DNA of 64,000 nucleotides, taken from contig NZ_SSOB01000036.1 of the NCBI RefSeq assembly GCF_004801405.1, forward strand, positions 23,676 through 87,675. Direction: 5' to 3'. The DNA comes from Cohnella fermenti (GTDB lineage: Bacteria > Bacillota > Bacilli > Paenibacillales > Paenibacillaceae). The notes under the pieces were generated by a model. The model was not told where the DNA came from and made no database searches. It saw only the letters and a program-made list of their open reading frames with translations. The translations under genes were made by a program, and so were the position numbers. Position 1 is the first letter of the stretch. Every line of letters starts with the position of its first letter. Positions 43,811 to 52,052 of this stretch are shown piece by piece.

Positions 43811-44770
43811 TTAGTAGTTGACCCATTTTTTCTGCAGCCCCCATTGCCCGATTGTGATAAGCAGAACGAACAGGAACAGCACCGCCGACACCGAGGACGC
43901 ATAGCCGATCTTCAGATTCGTGAACGCCTGGTCGTACAAGTACCATACCATCATGCTCGTGGAGCCGATCGGCCCCCCCTGTGTCATAACCGCAATCAAG
44001 TCGAAAATTTTAAATGTGGAGATAACGCCCGTAACCAAGAGGAAAAACGTCGTCGGAGAGAGCATCGGGAACGTGATCCGTCGGAACTTCGTCCACGTTC
44101 CCGCCCCGTCGATGTCGGCCGCCTCGTACAGGTCGCGCGGAATCGACTGCAGCCCCGCGATATAGACGACCATGTTGAAGCCGATCGAGATCCAGACCGA
44201 GATCATCATAAGCGAGACGAGCGCGTAATGCGGGTCGGCGATCCACTTCGGCGGGTTCGAGAACCCGATCGTCTTCAGCATCTCGTTGATCGGCCCGTAG
44301 GAGGGCTGGAACAGCACCTGCCACACGACGGCGACCGCCACGATGTTCGAGATGTACGGCATGAAGTAAGCGACCTTGAAGTAGCCCTTGAAGTACACGT
44401 ACCGGTCGATCAGGAAGGCCAGCACTATCGAGATGAGCAGATAGATCGGTACACTGAGGAGGAAAATCAAGTTGTTGCGAACCGACTTCAGGAACGCGGG
44501 ATCGTCCAGCAGGCTCTTGAAGTTCTCGAAGCCGATCCAGCGGATGCCGTCCCAGCCGGCCACAAAATTCCAGTCGGCGAAGCTGAGCACGAACGTCGCC
44601 ACAATCGGCAAGAGCACGAGGATCGACACCCCGATCAGCATCGGGCTGACGAACAGGAAGCCGGCGATCGTCTCTCCCCGCTGGAGGGACCCCTTCCGGC
44701 GGGAGGTCGCCGGAGGAACCGGCAGCGCGGCGGGTCGTTCGCCCGCCGCAGCGGCTTGCTGCGCCATCAT
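43811..44770 (-). CDS. Carbohydrate ABC permease, LplB type
   Basis: The protein of about 319 residues has a Pro/Ala-rich cytoplasmic N-terminus, six TM helices and the EAA loop (LYEAADIDGAGTWTKFRRI). ATG 44770 or ATG 44767 both fit the GAGGTG site; I use 44770. It forms the heterodimeric channel with the LplC-type protein. A TATAAT box at 44809-44814, just after the terminator, is the likely start of this transcript, although no good -35 box is visible. Confidence 0.93.
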   Translation of the reverse strand: MMAQQAAAAGERPAALPVPPATSRRKGSLQRGETIAGFLFVSPMLIGVSILVLLPIVATFVLSFADWNFVAGWDGIRWIGFENFKSLLDDPAFLKSVRNNLIFLLSVPIYLLISIVLAFLIDRYVYFKGYFKVAYFMPYISNIVAVAVVWQVLFQPSYGPINEMLKTIGFSNPPKWIADPHYALVSLMMISVWISIGFNMVVYIAGLQSIPRDLYEAADIDGAGTWTKFRRITFPMLSPTTFFLLVTGVISTFKIFDLIAVMTQGGPIGSTSMMVWYLYDQAFTNLKIGYASSVSAVLFLFVLLITIGQWGLQKKWVNY

Positions 44771-44816
44771 GAACACCTCAATCTGTTTCGGATAATTGGA
44801 GTGTCCTCATTATAAG

Positions 44817-44850
44817 TAAAAATACCGTCATCCAAGTGACGGTATTTTGA
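44817..44850 (-). terminator. Terminator between the 572-residue gene and the permease genes
   Basis: The perfect 12-bp stem AAAATACCGTCA/TGACGGTATTTT has a 6-base loop and is followed on the minus strand by TTTACTTATA. It splits the polysaccharide locus into two transcripts. Confidence 0.88.
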
Positions 44851-44886
44851 TCATATTCACTGTCATTTTGACTTTTCCGTTCCGGG

Positions 44887-46605
44887 CTACGGCCGATAGT
44901 CTGCGAACCCGAGCTCCGACCCGTTCACGGTTCGGACCGGCTCGGCGCCTTCCTCCAGCGCCAGCCGCAGGCGGTCTCCGGCCAATGTCGCGTAGTCCGC
45001 CGCAAGCCGGGCCGCCGCTCCTTGCCGCGCCGCTTCGCCCGAGAAGACGGCCGGAAGCTTCCGGCGCGCGGCCGCGAACTCCTCCAGGCTCGCGATCCCG
45101 AGCCGCCCGGCTTCCTCGAGCGAGACGACCTCCATCGCGACGCCGTTCAAGCGGCCCTCGGCGCCTTGCGTCTTCCCGCTCGCCGCGCCTTCTCCGCAGG
45201 CGACACGGACGCGGTCCTCGCCCTCTTCCGTCCGGCATTCCTTCATCAGATGCACGGCGATATAGACGCCGGCCGCCTGCCCGAACAAAGCGCAGGGCTC
45301 ATGAAGCCACCGCCCCTTCGGCAATACGCCGACGATGCGGCCGTCCTCCGCTTCCGGAATCGGATAGAGCGCAAGAACAACGTTCCGATGGAAAAGAACT
45401 TCTTCGAAGCGGCTCCGATGCCGCGGGTCGCCTTCCTTGTATCCGGCGCCGGGATGGAAGAAGTAGGCCTGGTTAACCGACTCCTCTTCCTCCGGGTCGG
45501 CCAGCGGCAGCGACACGTCCCAGCGCTGCTGCTCGTTGTCGAATTCCTCGGCCCGGTCCCAGGCTCCTCCCGCCGCGTAATGCTCGGTGATATAGGCGTA
45601 CCTGCGGATGGCGGCTCCGCCTTCCCCGGCGGCGCTCCCGCTTCTTGGCGACAGCCGCTTCACCTCGGCCGGCTCCTTCCGGTTCAGCGCGATCCCGCGC
45701 GCCTCCTCCGGCGCTTCGTAGAACAGGAAGCCCGCATACTCCGTGCGCGGCATCTCCTCCGGCAGCAGGAAGTCGCCGTACTGCACGTAATCATGCAGCG
45801 CGTTCGCATCCTTCGGCATGTCATGCGGCCAGCCGCGGGAATGGGGGCCGACCCATGCCCCCTTCAGATAGTAGAGCGACCGCTCGCTCCACAGATAGTC
45901 GAGCATCGCTTCCAGATCCGGATGGACAGCCGGGTCCTCGTTCAGCTCCCAGGCGGCCGTGAACGCCTGCACCCAATGCCAGAACCACGGCAGCGCCCCG
46001 TATTCGGCCATGCCGTTCCCGCGAATGCGGTCAAGCGTCGCGACAAGCTGGCGATGCCCGTCCCGCACGAGCTCCTCGTCCTTGAACAACTGGCCGAAGA
46101 TCAGCTTCGCCGCCGTATACTTCGCGTCGTGATGGCCGTAGTGCGTCTCCGCCTTGACGAAGAAGCGGCTCGCGTACAGATGGCGGAACGCGCCGGCGAA
46201 GGCGATCCGCAGCTCCGGCTCGAACCCGCCCGCGTATTGCCGATAGAAGTAAGCCATCAGGATGCTCATCAGCTCCGCGGGAAGAGGGTTCGGCTTCGCC
46301 TCCTCCGGCGACGGATGCAGGCCGAGCGGCCAGTGGCCGTACGTCTGGCTGCTCTCGTCCTTGTCCTGCAGCTTCAGGACGTTCAGCAGCACGCCGGTCG
46401 CCTTGCGCTTCGCCTCGTCGCGGTCGAAGGGAACCTTCAGGCTCTCGTCCTCCGCGGCCGCGAACAGATAGGAAGCGTAATAATAATTGTCGCGAATATC
46501 CCCGTGCGTCCATAACCCGCCGGCCAGCAGTTCCTGGCGATACGCCTTGCGGGCAAGCAGGTAGACGATCTCTCTTCGTCTCCGCTCGAATTCGTCTCTG
46601 TGCAT
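44887..46605 (-). CDS. Unrecognised 572-residue protein, toroid-like, of the polysaccharide locus
   Basis: I do not recognise the family. The first 270 residues are helical and aromatic-rich with repeats like those of an alpha/alpha toroid (GDIRDNYYYASYLFAAA, ETHYGHHDAKYTAAKLIFGQL, YGALPWFWHWVQAF). The later part is beta-like (RYAYITEHYAAGGAWDRAEEF in part, NQAYFFHPGAGY, EEVLFHRNVVLALYPIP). That order, toroid then beta-sandwich, with His/Tyr-rich clusters, is the layout of many uronate lyases. There is no signal peptide. Its start shares one base with the stop of the kinase-like gene upstream. A new lyase or hydrolase is possible, but this is inference from layout and place. Confidence 0.85.
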   Translation of the reverse strand: MHRDEFERRRREIVYLLARKAYRQELLAGGLWTHGDIRDNYYYASYLFAAAEDESLKVPFDRDEAKRKATGVLLNVLKLQDKDESSQTYGHWPLGLHPSPEEAKPNPLPAELMSILMAYFYRQYAGGFEPELRIAFAGAFRHLYASRFFVKAETHYGHHDAKYTAAKLIFGQLFKDEELVRDGHRQLVATLDRIRGNGMAEYGALPWFWHWVQAFTAAWELNEDPAVHPDLEAMLDYLWSERSLYYLKGAWVGPHSRGWPHDMPKDANALHDYVQYGDFLLPEEMPRTEYAGFLFYEAPEEARGIALNRKEPAEVKRLSPRSGSAAGEGGAAIRRYAYITEHYAAGGAWDRAEEFDNEQQRWDVSLPLADPEEEESVNQAYFFHPGAGYKEGDPRHRSRFEEVLFHRNVVLALYPIPEAEDGRIVGVLPKGRWLHEPCALFGQAAGVYIAVHLMKECRTEEGEDRVRVACGEGAASGKTQGAEGRLNGVAMEVVSLEEAGRLGIASLEEFAAARRKLPAVFSGEAARQGAAARLAADYATLAGDRLRLALEEGAEPVRTVNGSELGFADYRP

Positions 46606-47582
46606 TATCCTGTCTCTCCCCCGTTTGTGCTGTTCAGGAACCGCTCCCAGCCTTCCTTCGCATTATCGCGGGCCCAACGGATGTGGTCCTCGTTCTCATA
46701 GCCCCGGTAAGCGCATTCGATATGCAGAATCAGATCCAGGTACAGATCGTACAGGCTCCGGCGGATTCGCTCGCCGCCCGTCAGCTCGCCCCGGCCATAG
46801 CCTTCATAATAAGCGGCGGAGCCGTTGAAGCGGCTGAAGTAATGCTCGATCAGCGGGTCGGCCCACATCGCTCTCTCGAAGTCGATAATGCCCGTGATTC
46901 GCCCATCCTTCACGAACACGTTGCCGTCCCACAGGTCCCAATGCGCAAGCCGGGGCTCGTCCGCTTCCCGAAGCGCCGGCAGGACCGCCGCAATCCGCCG
47001 CCGGACCTCCTCGTAAGCAGCAGGCAGCTCCACTCCGGCTTCTTCTCCGTCCAGCAGCACATTTTCCGCCATCTGTCCGAATGCTTCCCGCCAAGTCGGC
47101 TTCCCTTCCGCCCCCCACGAATAGAGGCCGAAGCGCTCCCCCTTGATCCCGTTGATCAACCGATTGTACCGCCCCAGCTCCCGCTCGATCCGCTCCCTCT
47201 CCTCCAAGGACATGCCGTTCCTCGCGGCAGAGTACGGCGTCCCCTCGAGAAACTCCATGACAAAGTACTCCACCGGAACAATCGTCCGGGAGTCGTCATG
47301 CTTGTAGATCGCCGGCACCGGCACCGTCCCCAGCTCGCCGACCCTCCGCGTCACCTCGACCTCCGTCCTCATCAGGTTCCGCTCGTACCGCATCAGCCTG
47401 GCGCCCTCCGGAGGCGCCGCCTTCAGCACCGCTCTCCTGCCGTCCTCCATCGTGATCGCGTAGGCCGCATTCGCCCAGCCGTCCTCCAGCTCCTTCGTCT
47501 CGCGGATCGCCGTTCCGAAGATTCCCGCCATGACGGCCTCCAACTGCCCCGGCGCAAGCCGCGCCTTGTTGGCTCCCTTCAC
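46605..47582 (-). CDS. Aminoglycoside-phosphotransferase-fold kinase
   Basis: The 325-residue protein has the APH fold: an N-lobe Lys in AVLKAAPPEG, the catalytic HxDxxxxN motif as HWDLWDGN (His214, Asp216, Asn221), and the metal-binding Asp234 in GIIDFERA. The fold includes antibiotic, choline, homoserine and N-acetylhexosamine kinases. Coupling (one-base overlap) to the 572-residue gene in a sugar locus makes a sugar or sugar-acid kinase more likely than drug resistance. The start is GTG 47582; ATG 47531 has a better-placed GGAGG but would cut into the conserved N-terminal helix. Confidence 0.85.
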   Translation of the reverse strand: MKGANKARLAPGQLEAVMAGIFGTAIRETKELEDGWANAAYAITMEDGRRAVLKAAPPEGARLMRYERNLMRTEVEVTRRVGELGTVPVPAIYKHDDSRTIVPVEYFVMEFLEGTPYSAARNGMSLEERERIERELGRYNRLINGIKGERFGLYSWGAEGKPTWREAFGQMAENVLLDGEEAGVELPAAYEEVRRRIAAVLPALREADEPRLAHWDLWDGNVFVKDGRITGIIDFERAMWADPLIEHYFSRFNGSAAYYEGYGRGELTGGERIRRSLYDLYLDLILHIECAYRGYENEDHIRWARDNAKEGWERFLNSTNGGETG

Positions 47583-47791
47583 TTCCTCGCCCCATTCCCG
47601 CTTGCAATCGCTTTTTTCCTTATGTTACATATTACGCCATTCCCCGCAATGCACAAGCCTTTGTTATGGCGTTGTTGTGGCTTTGTTACTGCCTTGTCAG
47701 CAATCCTCGCTAAGCCCGCGCGCCGCCTCCCGTGCATGTTACAAACCGCGTATCGCTGCGGACCGTGGCCAACCGCGTTTCCGCCGAATCT

Positions 47792-47858
47792 ATGTGAAAT
47801 TTCACATTCGTTGCTCGAATCAGCCGCGATTTCGCCGAATGGATGTGAAATTTCATAT
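47792..47858. repeat. Palindrome array E: two modules 51 bp apart
   Basis: ATGTGAAATTTCACAT (47792-47807) is a perfect 16-bp palindrome and ATGTGAAATTTCATAT (47843-47858) differs by one base. The flanks CGCCGAAT and TCGTTG repeat with each module. It lies in the 590-bp gap between the divergent kinase-like and murR genes. Confidence 0.8.
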
Positions 47859-48000
47859 TCGTTGGCGTCATCTCCACATTGTGCGGGGTATCGAAACAGG
47901 GGAATCCGTTAGGTTCTCTAACTCAGCTTATATAGCACCAAATCAATATTAAAAATCACATAAAATAACCGAGCCCTTGTATCGGGCCATATCAATTCGT

Positions 48001-48026
48001 AAAAAACCGCCGCCCCGATTCGGCGG
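48001..48026 (-). terminator. Orphan terminator-like hairpin facing left
   Basis: On the minus strand CCGCC(G)-N8-CGGCGG is followed by TTTTTT. No minus-strand gene lies to its right before murR on the plus strand, so it may end a small RNA or antisense transcript. Confidence 0.45.
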
Positions 48027-48064
48027 GATATGGCGGGATATAATGAAGAGGGCAGACGGAGCTA

Positions 48065-48093
48065 TTGAATTTCGCGACAAGTTGCGTTATCTT
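48065..48093 (+). promoter_or_regulatory. Probable promoter of murR-nagB-nagA
   Basis: TTGAAT and TATCTT are 17 bp apart, with transcription expected near 48100. Each box matches the consensus in 4 of 6 bases. Confidence 0.5.
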
Positions 48094-48109
48094 TAGAGAA
48101 GAAGTCATG

Positions 48110-48149
48110 TAAATTATTTTCGTATTATTAAATTAAATAACGTAATTTA
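48110..48149. promoter_or_regulatory. Candidate MurR operator
   Basis: The arms TAAATTA (48110-48116) and TAATTTA (48143-48149) form an inverted repeat with matching inner CGT/ACG. It lies between the predicted transcription start and the murR start codon, fitting autorepression by a dimeric regulator. The region is very A/T-rich, so chance is possible. Confidence 0.4.
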
Positions 48150-48173
48150 TTTTCTCAAAAGGCTGTGTAAGCG

Positions 48174-49037
48174 ATGAGCGTTCTGAACGCGATCCGAGAG
48201 AGAATGGATTCCCTTCACCCGAAGGAGAAGGAGCTGGCGCAGTTCCTGCTCGACCAGCCGCAGCAGGCGGTGCAGATGACGATTCTTGAGCTGGCGCAGC
48301 ATGCGGGCAGCAGCACGGCGACGGTGTCCCGCTTCTGCCGGTCGTTCCACTTCCAGAACTTCGCGGACTTCAAGATGAGGCTGGCGGCGGAGGTGGCGCA
48401 GCAGCCCGCGGCGATGCAGTATCAGGACATCGTAGCCGGCAACCCGCTGGCGGAGATCGTATCTGCGATTACGGCGAATCATCTGCGCTCGATCACGGAC
48501 ACGACCCGGCTGCTCGACATCGAGCAGCTTGAGGCGGCGATCGCGGCGCTTCATTCGGCGAACCGGATCGATCTGTACGGCTCCGGAACGTCGGGGATGA
48601 TCGCCGATGATTTCTATCACAAGCTGATTCGGATCGGCAAGGCGGCCCACTCGTCCTCCGACCCCCACCTGCAGCTCACTTCCGCCGCTTCGCTGACGAG
48701 CAGGGATGTCGCCGTCGGCATCTCCTACTCCGGAGAGACGAAGGAGACGATCAACGCGCTGCGCGTTGCGGTCGAGCAGGGAGCCACCGCCATCTCGATC
48801 ACACGCTTCGGCCATACGACCCTCGCCGAGCAAGCGAGCATTCGCCTGTTCACGACTTCGTCCGAAGCCGGCATGCGGCGTGGCGACATGGCTTCGAGAA
48901 TGGCGCAATTGCACGTGGTCGACATTCTGTTCACGGGCCTGGTCAGCGAGCACTTCGACGAGTACGTGCCGAGGCTCGATCATTCGTTCCACATGGTTAC
49001 GCAATATACAGGCAAAGAGGAGAGGAAACCGACATGA
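48174..49037 (+). CDS. MurR/RpiR-family sugar-phosphate-sensing regulator
   Basis: The 287-residue protein has an N-terminal HTH_6 domain (residues 1-77, with HAGSSTATVSRFCRSFHFQNF in part) and a SIS domain (about 120-250, with LYGSGTSGMIADDF and GISYSGETKETI) that binds a phosphosugar. It overlaps nagB by 4 bp and so probably represses the nag operon until GlcNAc-6-phosphate or glucosamine-6-phosphate appears. This replaces the GntR-type NagR used in Bacillus. Confidence 0.93.
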   Translation: MSVLNAIRERMDSLHPKEKELAQFLLDQPQQAVQMTILELAQHAGSSTATVSRFCRSFHFQNFADFKMRLAAEVAQQPAAMQYQDIVAGNPLAEIVSAITANHLRSITDTTRLLDIEQLEAAIAALHSANRIDLYGSGTSGMIADDFYHKLIRIGKAAHSSSDPHLQLTSAASLTSRDVAVGISYSGETKETINALRVAVEQGATAISITRFGHTTLAEQASIRLFTTSSEAGMRRGDMASRMAQLHVVDILFTGLVSEHFDEYVPRLDHSFHMVTQYTGKEERKPT

Positions 49038-49762
49038 ACGTATTGATCTTCGATTCCAACGAGAAGCTGAACGAAGCCGGCTCCAACATTATGACCAGCC
49101 TGATCCAGACCAACCCGCGGGCCGTGCTTGGCCTTGCCACCGGCGGAACGCCGGTCGGCGTCTACGAGCAGGTGGTGAAGGATTACGACCGGGGACTCGT
49201 CAGCTTCAAGAGCGTCACGACGTTTAACCTGGACGAATACGTCGGCCTGCCGGAAGACCATCCGGAGAGCTATCATTCTTACATGAACCATCATCTGTTC
49301 CGGCATATCGACCTGCCCGCGAAGCAGATTCATATTCCGAACGGCAACGCGGAGGATCTCGAAGCGGAATGCCGCAGCTTCGACGAGAGGATCGCGGATG
49401 CCGGCCAGATCGATCTGCAACTGCTCGGGCTCGGCCACAACGGGCATATCGGCTTTAATGAGCCGGCGCATGCGCTGATCCGCGGGACGCACATCGTCGA
49501 TCTCGCCGAGGAGACGCTGAAGGCGAACGCCCGCTTCTTCGACAGCATCGACGAGGTGCCGAAGCAGGCGCTCACGATGGGAGTCGGAACGATTCTGAAG
49601 GCGAAAATGATTCTTCTGATCGTCCGCGGGGCAGACAAGGCGGAGATCGTGCACCGGGCGCTGACCGGTCCGATCACGACGGATGTGCCGGCTTCCCTGC
49701 TTCAGACGCACCCGCACCTTGTCGTGCTGCTTGACCAGGAAGCCGGGAGGCTGATGGCATGA
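49034..49762 (+). CDS. nagB: Glucosamine-6-phosphate deaminase
   Basis: The 242-residue enzyme converts glucosamine-6-phosphate to fructose-6-phosphate and ammonia. The phosphate loop is ATGGTPVGVY, the catalytic Asp is in NLDEYVGL (Asp67), and the His motif is GLGHNGHIGFNEP (His138). The length is the short form without the allosteric tail of the E. coli enzyme. It overlaps both neighbours by 4 bp, so the three genes are translationally coupled. Confidence 0.97.
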   Translation: MNVLIFDSNEKLNEAGSNIMTSLIQTNPRAVLGLATGGTPVGVYEQVVKDYDRGLVSFKSVTTFNLDEYVGLPEDHPESYHSYMNHHLFRHIDLPAKQIHIPNGNAEDLEAECRSFDERIADAGQIDLQLLGLGHNGHIGFNEPAHALIRGTHIVDLAEETLKANARFFDSIDEVPKQALTMGVGTILKAKMILLIVRGADKAEIVHRALTGPITTDVPASLLQTHPHLVVLLDQEAGRLMA

Positions 49763-51024
49763 GCGCAGGGGATACGGGTATCGGCGCGGAGACGGCGGGG
49801 GCGACGGACACAGGTGCAGGGGCAGGAATGACGGGCCGCAGCGTGCTGGTGATCAATGCCAATGTGGTCACGCCAGAGGGAATCGTCGAGAACGGATGGC
49901 TGCTGGCGCGGGAAGGACGGATCGCAGGAATCGGCCGCATGAGCGACGGGCTGCCCTCGGACCCGGCGGACGGTTCGGCGGGCCTCCGGCTTGAACGCAT
50001 CGATGCCGAAGGGGGCTGGCTGCTTCCGGGCTTCGTGGACGTTCACGTTCACGGCGGCGCGGGCCACGACTTCATGGACGCGGACCAAGCGGGACTCGAC
50101 GAGATTGCCCGCTTCCATGCGAGCCACGGAACGACAAGCATTCTGGCGACTTCCTTGACGGCGACCAGGGACGAATTGACGGACGTGCTTCGCCGGGTCC
50201 GCGCATACCGCAGCCGGCCGATGCCGCATGCGCAGGTCGTCGGCGTTCACTTCGAGGGCCCCTTCATCAACCCGAAGTGGAAGGGCGCCCAGAACCCGGA
50301 CTACATTCTGCCTCCGCAGCGGGAATGGCTGGAGGAATGGGTCCGCGAGTTCCCGGGGCTGATCAAGATCCAGACGCTGGCGCCGGAGTCTGCCGGCGCG
50401 CTGGACTACATCGAGCGCCTCGCCGCGAGCGGCATCGTGCCGTCCTGCGGGCACACGGATGCGACCTATGACGAGGTGATCGCCGCCGCGGACCGCGGCC
50501 TGCGGCACGCGGTCCACACGTTCAACGCAATGAAGCCGCTGCATCATCGCGAGCCCGGAACGGTCGGCGCCGTGCTGACCGACGACCGGATCACGGCCGA
50601 GGTTATCTCGGACGGCCACCACGTTCATGCGGGCGCGATCAAGCTGATCACCCGCGCCAAGGGGGCGGACAAGGTGATCCTCGTCACCGATGCGATGGCT
50701 GCGGCGGGCATGCCGGACGGCGACAATTACGACCTGGGCGGCTTGCCGGTCGTAATGAAGTGCGGCGTCGCCCGCCTGAAGGAGTCGGGCAACCTGGCCG
50801 GCAGCACGCTGACGATGATCGCCGCGTTCCAGCATATGGTGCGCAGCGTCGGCGTCTCGATTCCGGACGCCAGCAAGATGGCTAGCGCGAACCCGGCCCG
50901 CCAGATCGGCATCGGCCGGGAGGCGGGCACGCTCGAAGCCGGCAAGCGGGCCGACGTGCTCCTGCTGGATGCAGAGCTGGAGCTGCAGCAAGTGTGGATC
51001 GGCGGCGTCAAGCACAGCGGATAA
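49759..51024 (+). CDS. nagA: N-acetylglucosamine-6-phosphate deacetylase
   Basis: The 421-residue amidohydrolase removes the acetyl group from GlcNAc-6-phosphate. Metal and substrate motifs are HVHGGAGHDFMD, GVHFEGPF, CGHTDATYDE, FNAMKPLHHREPG and VTDAMAAAG. The first 24 residues are a Gly/Ala/Thr-rich extension before the usual VLVINANVVTPEG start; an internal ATG (MTGRS) could be the true start, but the 4-bp overlap with nagB supports the longer form. Confidence 0.96.
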   Translation: MSAGDTGIGAETAGATDTGAGAGMTGRSVLVINANVVTPEGIVENGWLLAREGRIAGIGRMSDGLPSDPADGSAGLRLERIDAEGGWLLPGFVDVHVHGGAGHDFMDADQAGLDEIARFHASHGTTSILATSLTATRDELTDVLRRVRAYRSRPMPHAQVVGVHFEGPFINPKWKGAQNPDYILPPQREWLEEWVREFPGLIKIQTLAPESAGALDYIERLAASGIVPSCGHTDATYDEVIAAADRGLRHAVHTFNAMKPLHHREPGTVGAVLTDDRITAEVISDGHHVHAGAIKLITRAKGADKVILVTDAMAAAGMPDGDNYDLGGLPVVMKCGVARLKESGNLAGSTLTMIAAFQHMVRSVGVSIPDASKMASANPARQIGIGREAGTLEAGKRADVLLLDAELELQQVWIGGVKHSG

Positions 51025-51036
51025 CGATAGCGAAGC

Positions 51037-51072
51037 AGCCAAGGCGCCCCTCGTTCGAGGGGCGCCTTGGCT
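51037..51072 (+). terminator. Hairpin after nagA
   Basis: A near-perfect 17-bp stem AGCCAAGGCGCCCCTCG/CGAGGGGCGCCTTGGCT has only a two-base loop. The T-run after it is weak (GTCGTTGG), so it may end transcription less completely or protect the mRNA 3' end. Confidence 0.7.
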
Positions 51073-51154
51073 GTCGTTGGCGATCGGCTATTCCAATTAC
51101 CGCCTAATCCCATGAACTGTGTACGTCATAGTGCACCATTCATCCTCCCAAAAA

Positions 51155-51223
51155 GGGTGCCTTATCCCCTTCGTTCAGATTTTCCCAGTAATTGGGATTC
51201 TGATCAGAAGGGATAAGGCACCC
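51155..51223. repeat. GGGTGCCTTATCCC hairpin element, copy 2
   Basis: The arms GGGTGCCTTATCCC and GGGATAAGGCACCC are identical to those at 29684. The core shares GTTCAG and GGGATTCTGATCAGA with copy 1 and can extend the stem. It lies between the convergent nagA and SDR genes and is flanked by A-runs on both sides. Confidence 0.85.
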
Positions 51224-51273
51224 ATTTGCAAAAAAGAGGGCCATACCGGCCGCGGCGACGACTCATCCCATTC

Positions 51274-52035
51274 TTAGATCGTCGGCATAACGTTGCCGCC
51301 GCTCACCGGAATGTAGGCCCCCGTGATGAAGCCCGCCAGATCCGACGCCAGGAACGCCACCGCGTTCGCGATATCCTGGTCCGTTCCGCGCCGCTTCAGC
51401 GGGACGCTCTTGATGTAATCCGCACTCTCCGCCAGGCCGCTTGTCCGCTCGCGTTCGCTGATCGTCCAGCCCGGCGCGACCTGATTGACCGTAATCTGGT
51501 GCTCGCCGACTTCCTTGGCCAGAACGCGGTAGACGCCGTCCATCCCCCGCTTGCCCGCGACATAAGCCGACTGCGTCGGGAAGTTCTGCATGGCGCATTC
51601 GGTATTGATTCCGATGAAGCGGCCGGCCTTCTTCCCGATCATTGCCGGAATAAACGCCTTCGCCAGGAAAACACTCTGCAGGACGCACGACTCGAATTGG
51701 CTGGTGTAATCCTCCACGGGCTGCTCAAGCACGGACTGCCACGGATATTGGACGACGGCGTTGGCGACGACGATGTCGACGTGACCGAGCGCTGCCGCAA
51801 CCGTCCGCCTCAGCTCCTCCACCGCTTCCTGCTTGGTGATGTCGGCCTTCACCGTGACGGCACGGCGGCCGAGCGCTTCAATCGCGCCCTTGAGCTCCGC
51901 CGCCTTCGACTCGTTGCTATGATAGTGCAAGGCGACATCCGCGCCGCATTCCGCGAGCGTCCGGGCGATCACCCTGCCCAATTCGCCCGTCGCTCCCGTC
52001 ACCAGTGCCGTTTGTCCGGATAGATCCAGCTTCAT
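51274..52035 (-). CDS. Short-chain dehydrogenase/reductase
   Basis: The 253-residue classical SDR has TGATGELG at 13-20, a NADP-type region, and the YxxxK pair Tyr158/Lys162 in SAYVAGKRG. The catalytic Ser position, 13 residues before the Tyr, is Thr145 (INTECAM), which is unusual. ATG 52035 has GGAGGGG 9 nt upstream and follows the stop of the Dabb gene closely. A role in uronate or keto-sugar metabolism would suit the region, but the substrate cannot be read from sequence. Confidence 0.88.
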   Translation of the reverse strand: MKLDLSGQTALVTGATGELGRVIARTLAECGADVALHYHSNESKAAELKGAIEALGRRAVTVKADITKQEAVEELRRTVAAALGHVDIVVANAVVQYPWQSVLEQPVEDYTSQFESCVLQSVFLAKAFIPAMIGKKAGRFIGINTECAMQNFPTQSAYVAGKRGMDGVYRVLAKEVGEHQITVNQVAPGWTISERERTSGLAESADYIKSVPLKRRGTDQDIANAVAFLASDLAGFITGAYIPVSGGNVMPTI

Positions 52036-52052
52036 TTTGCCGCTCCCCTCCA

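Noticed and set aside
46605..47582. Antibiotic resistance gene
   Set aside because: The APH fold alone does not show drug resistance; the one-base coupling to a sugar-locus gene argues for a metabolic kinase.
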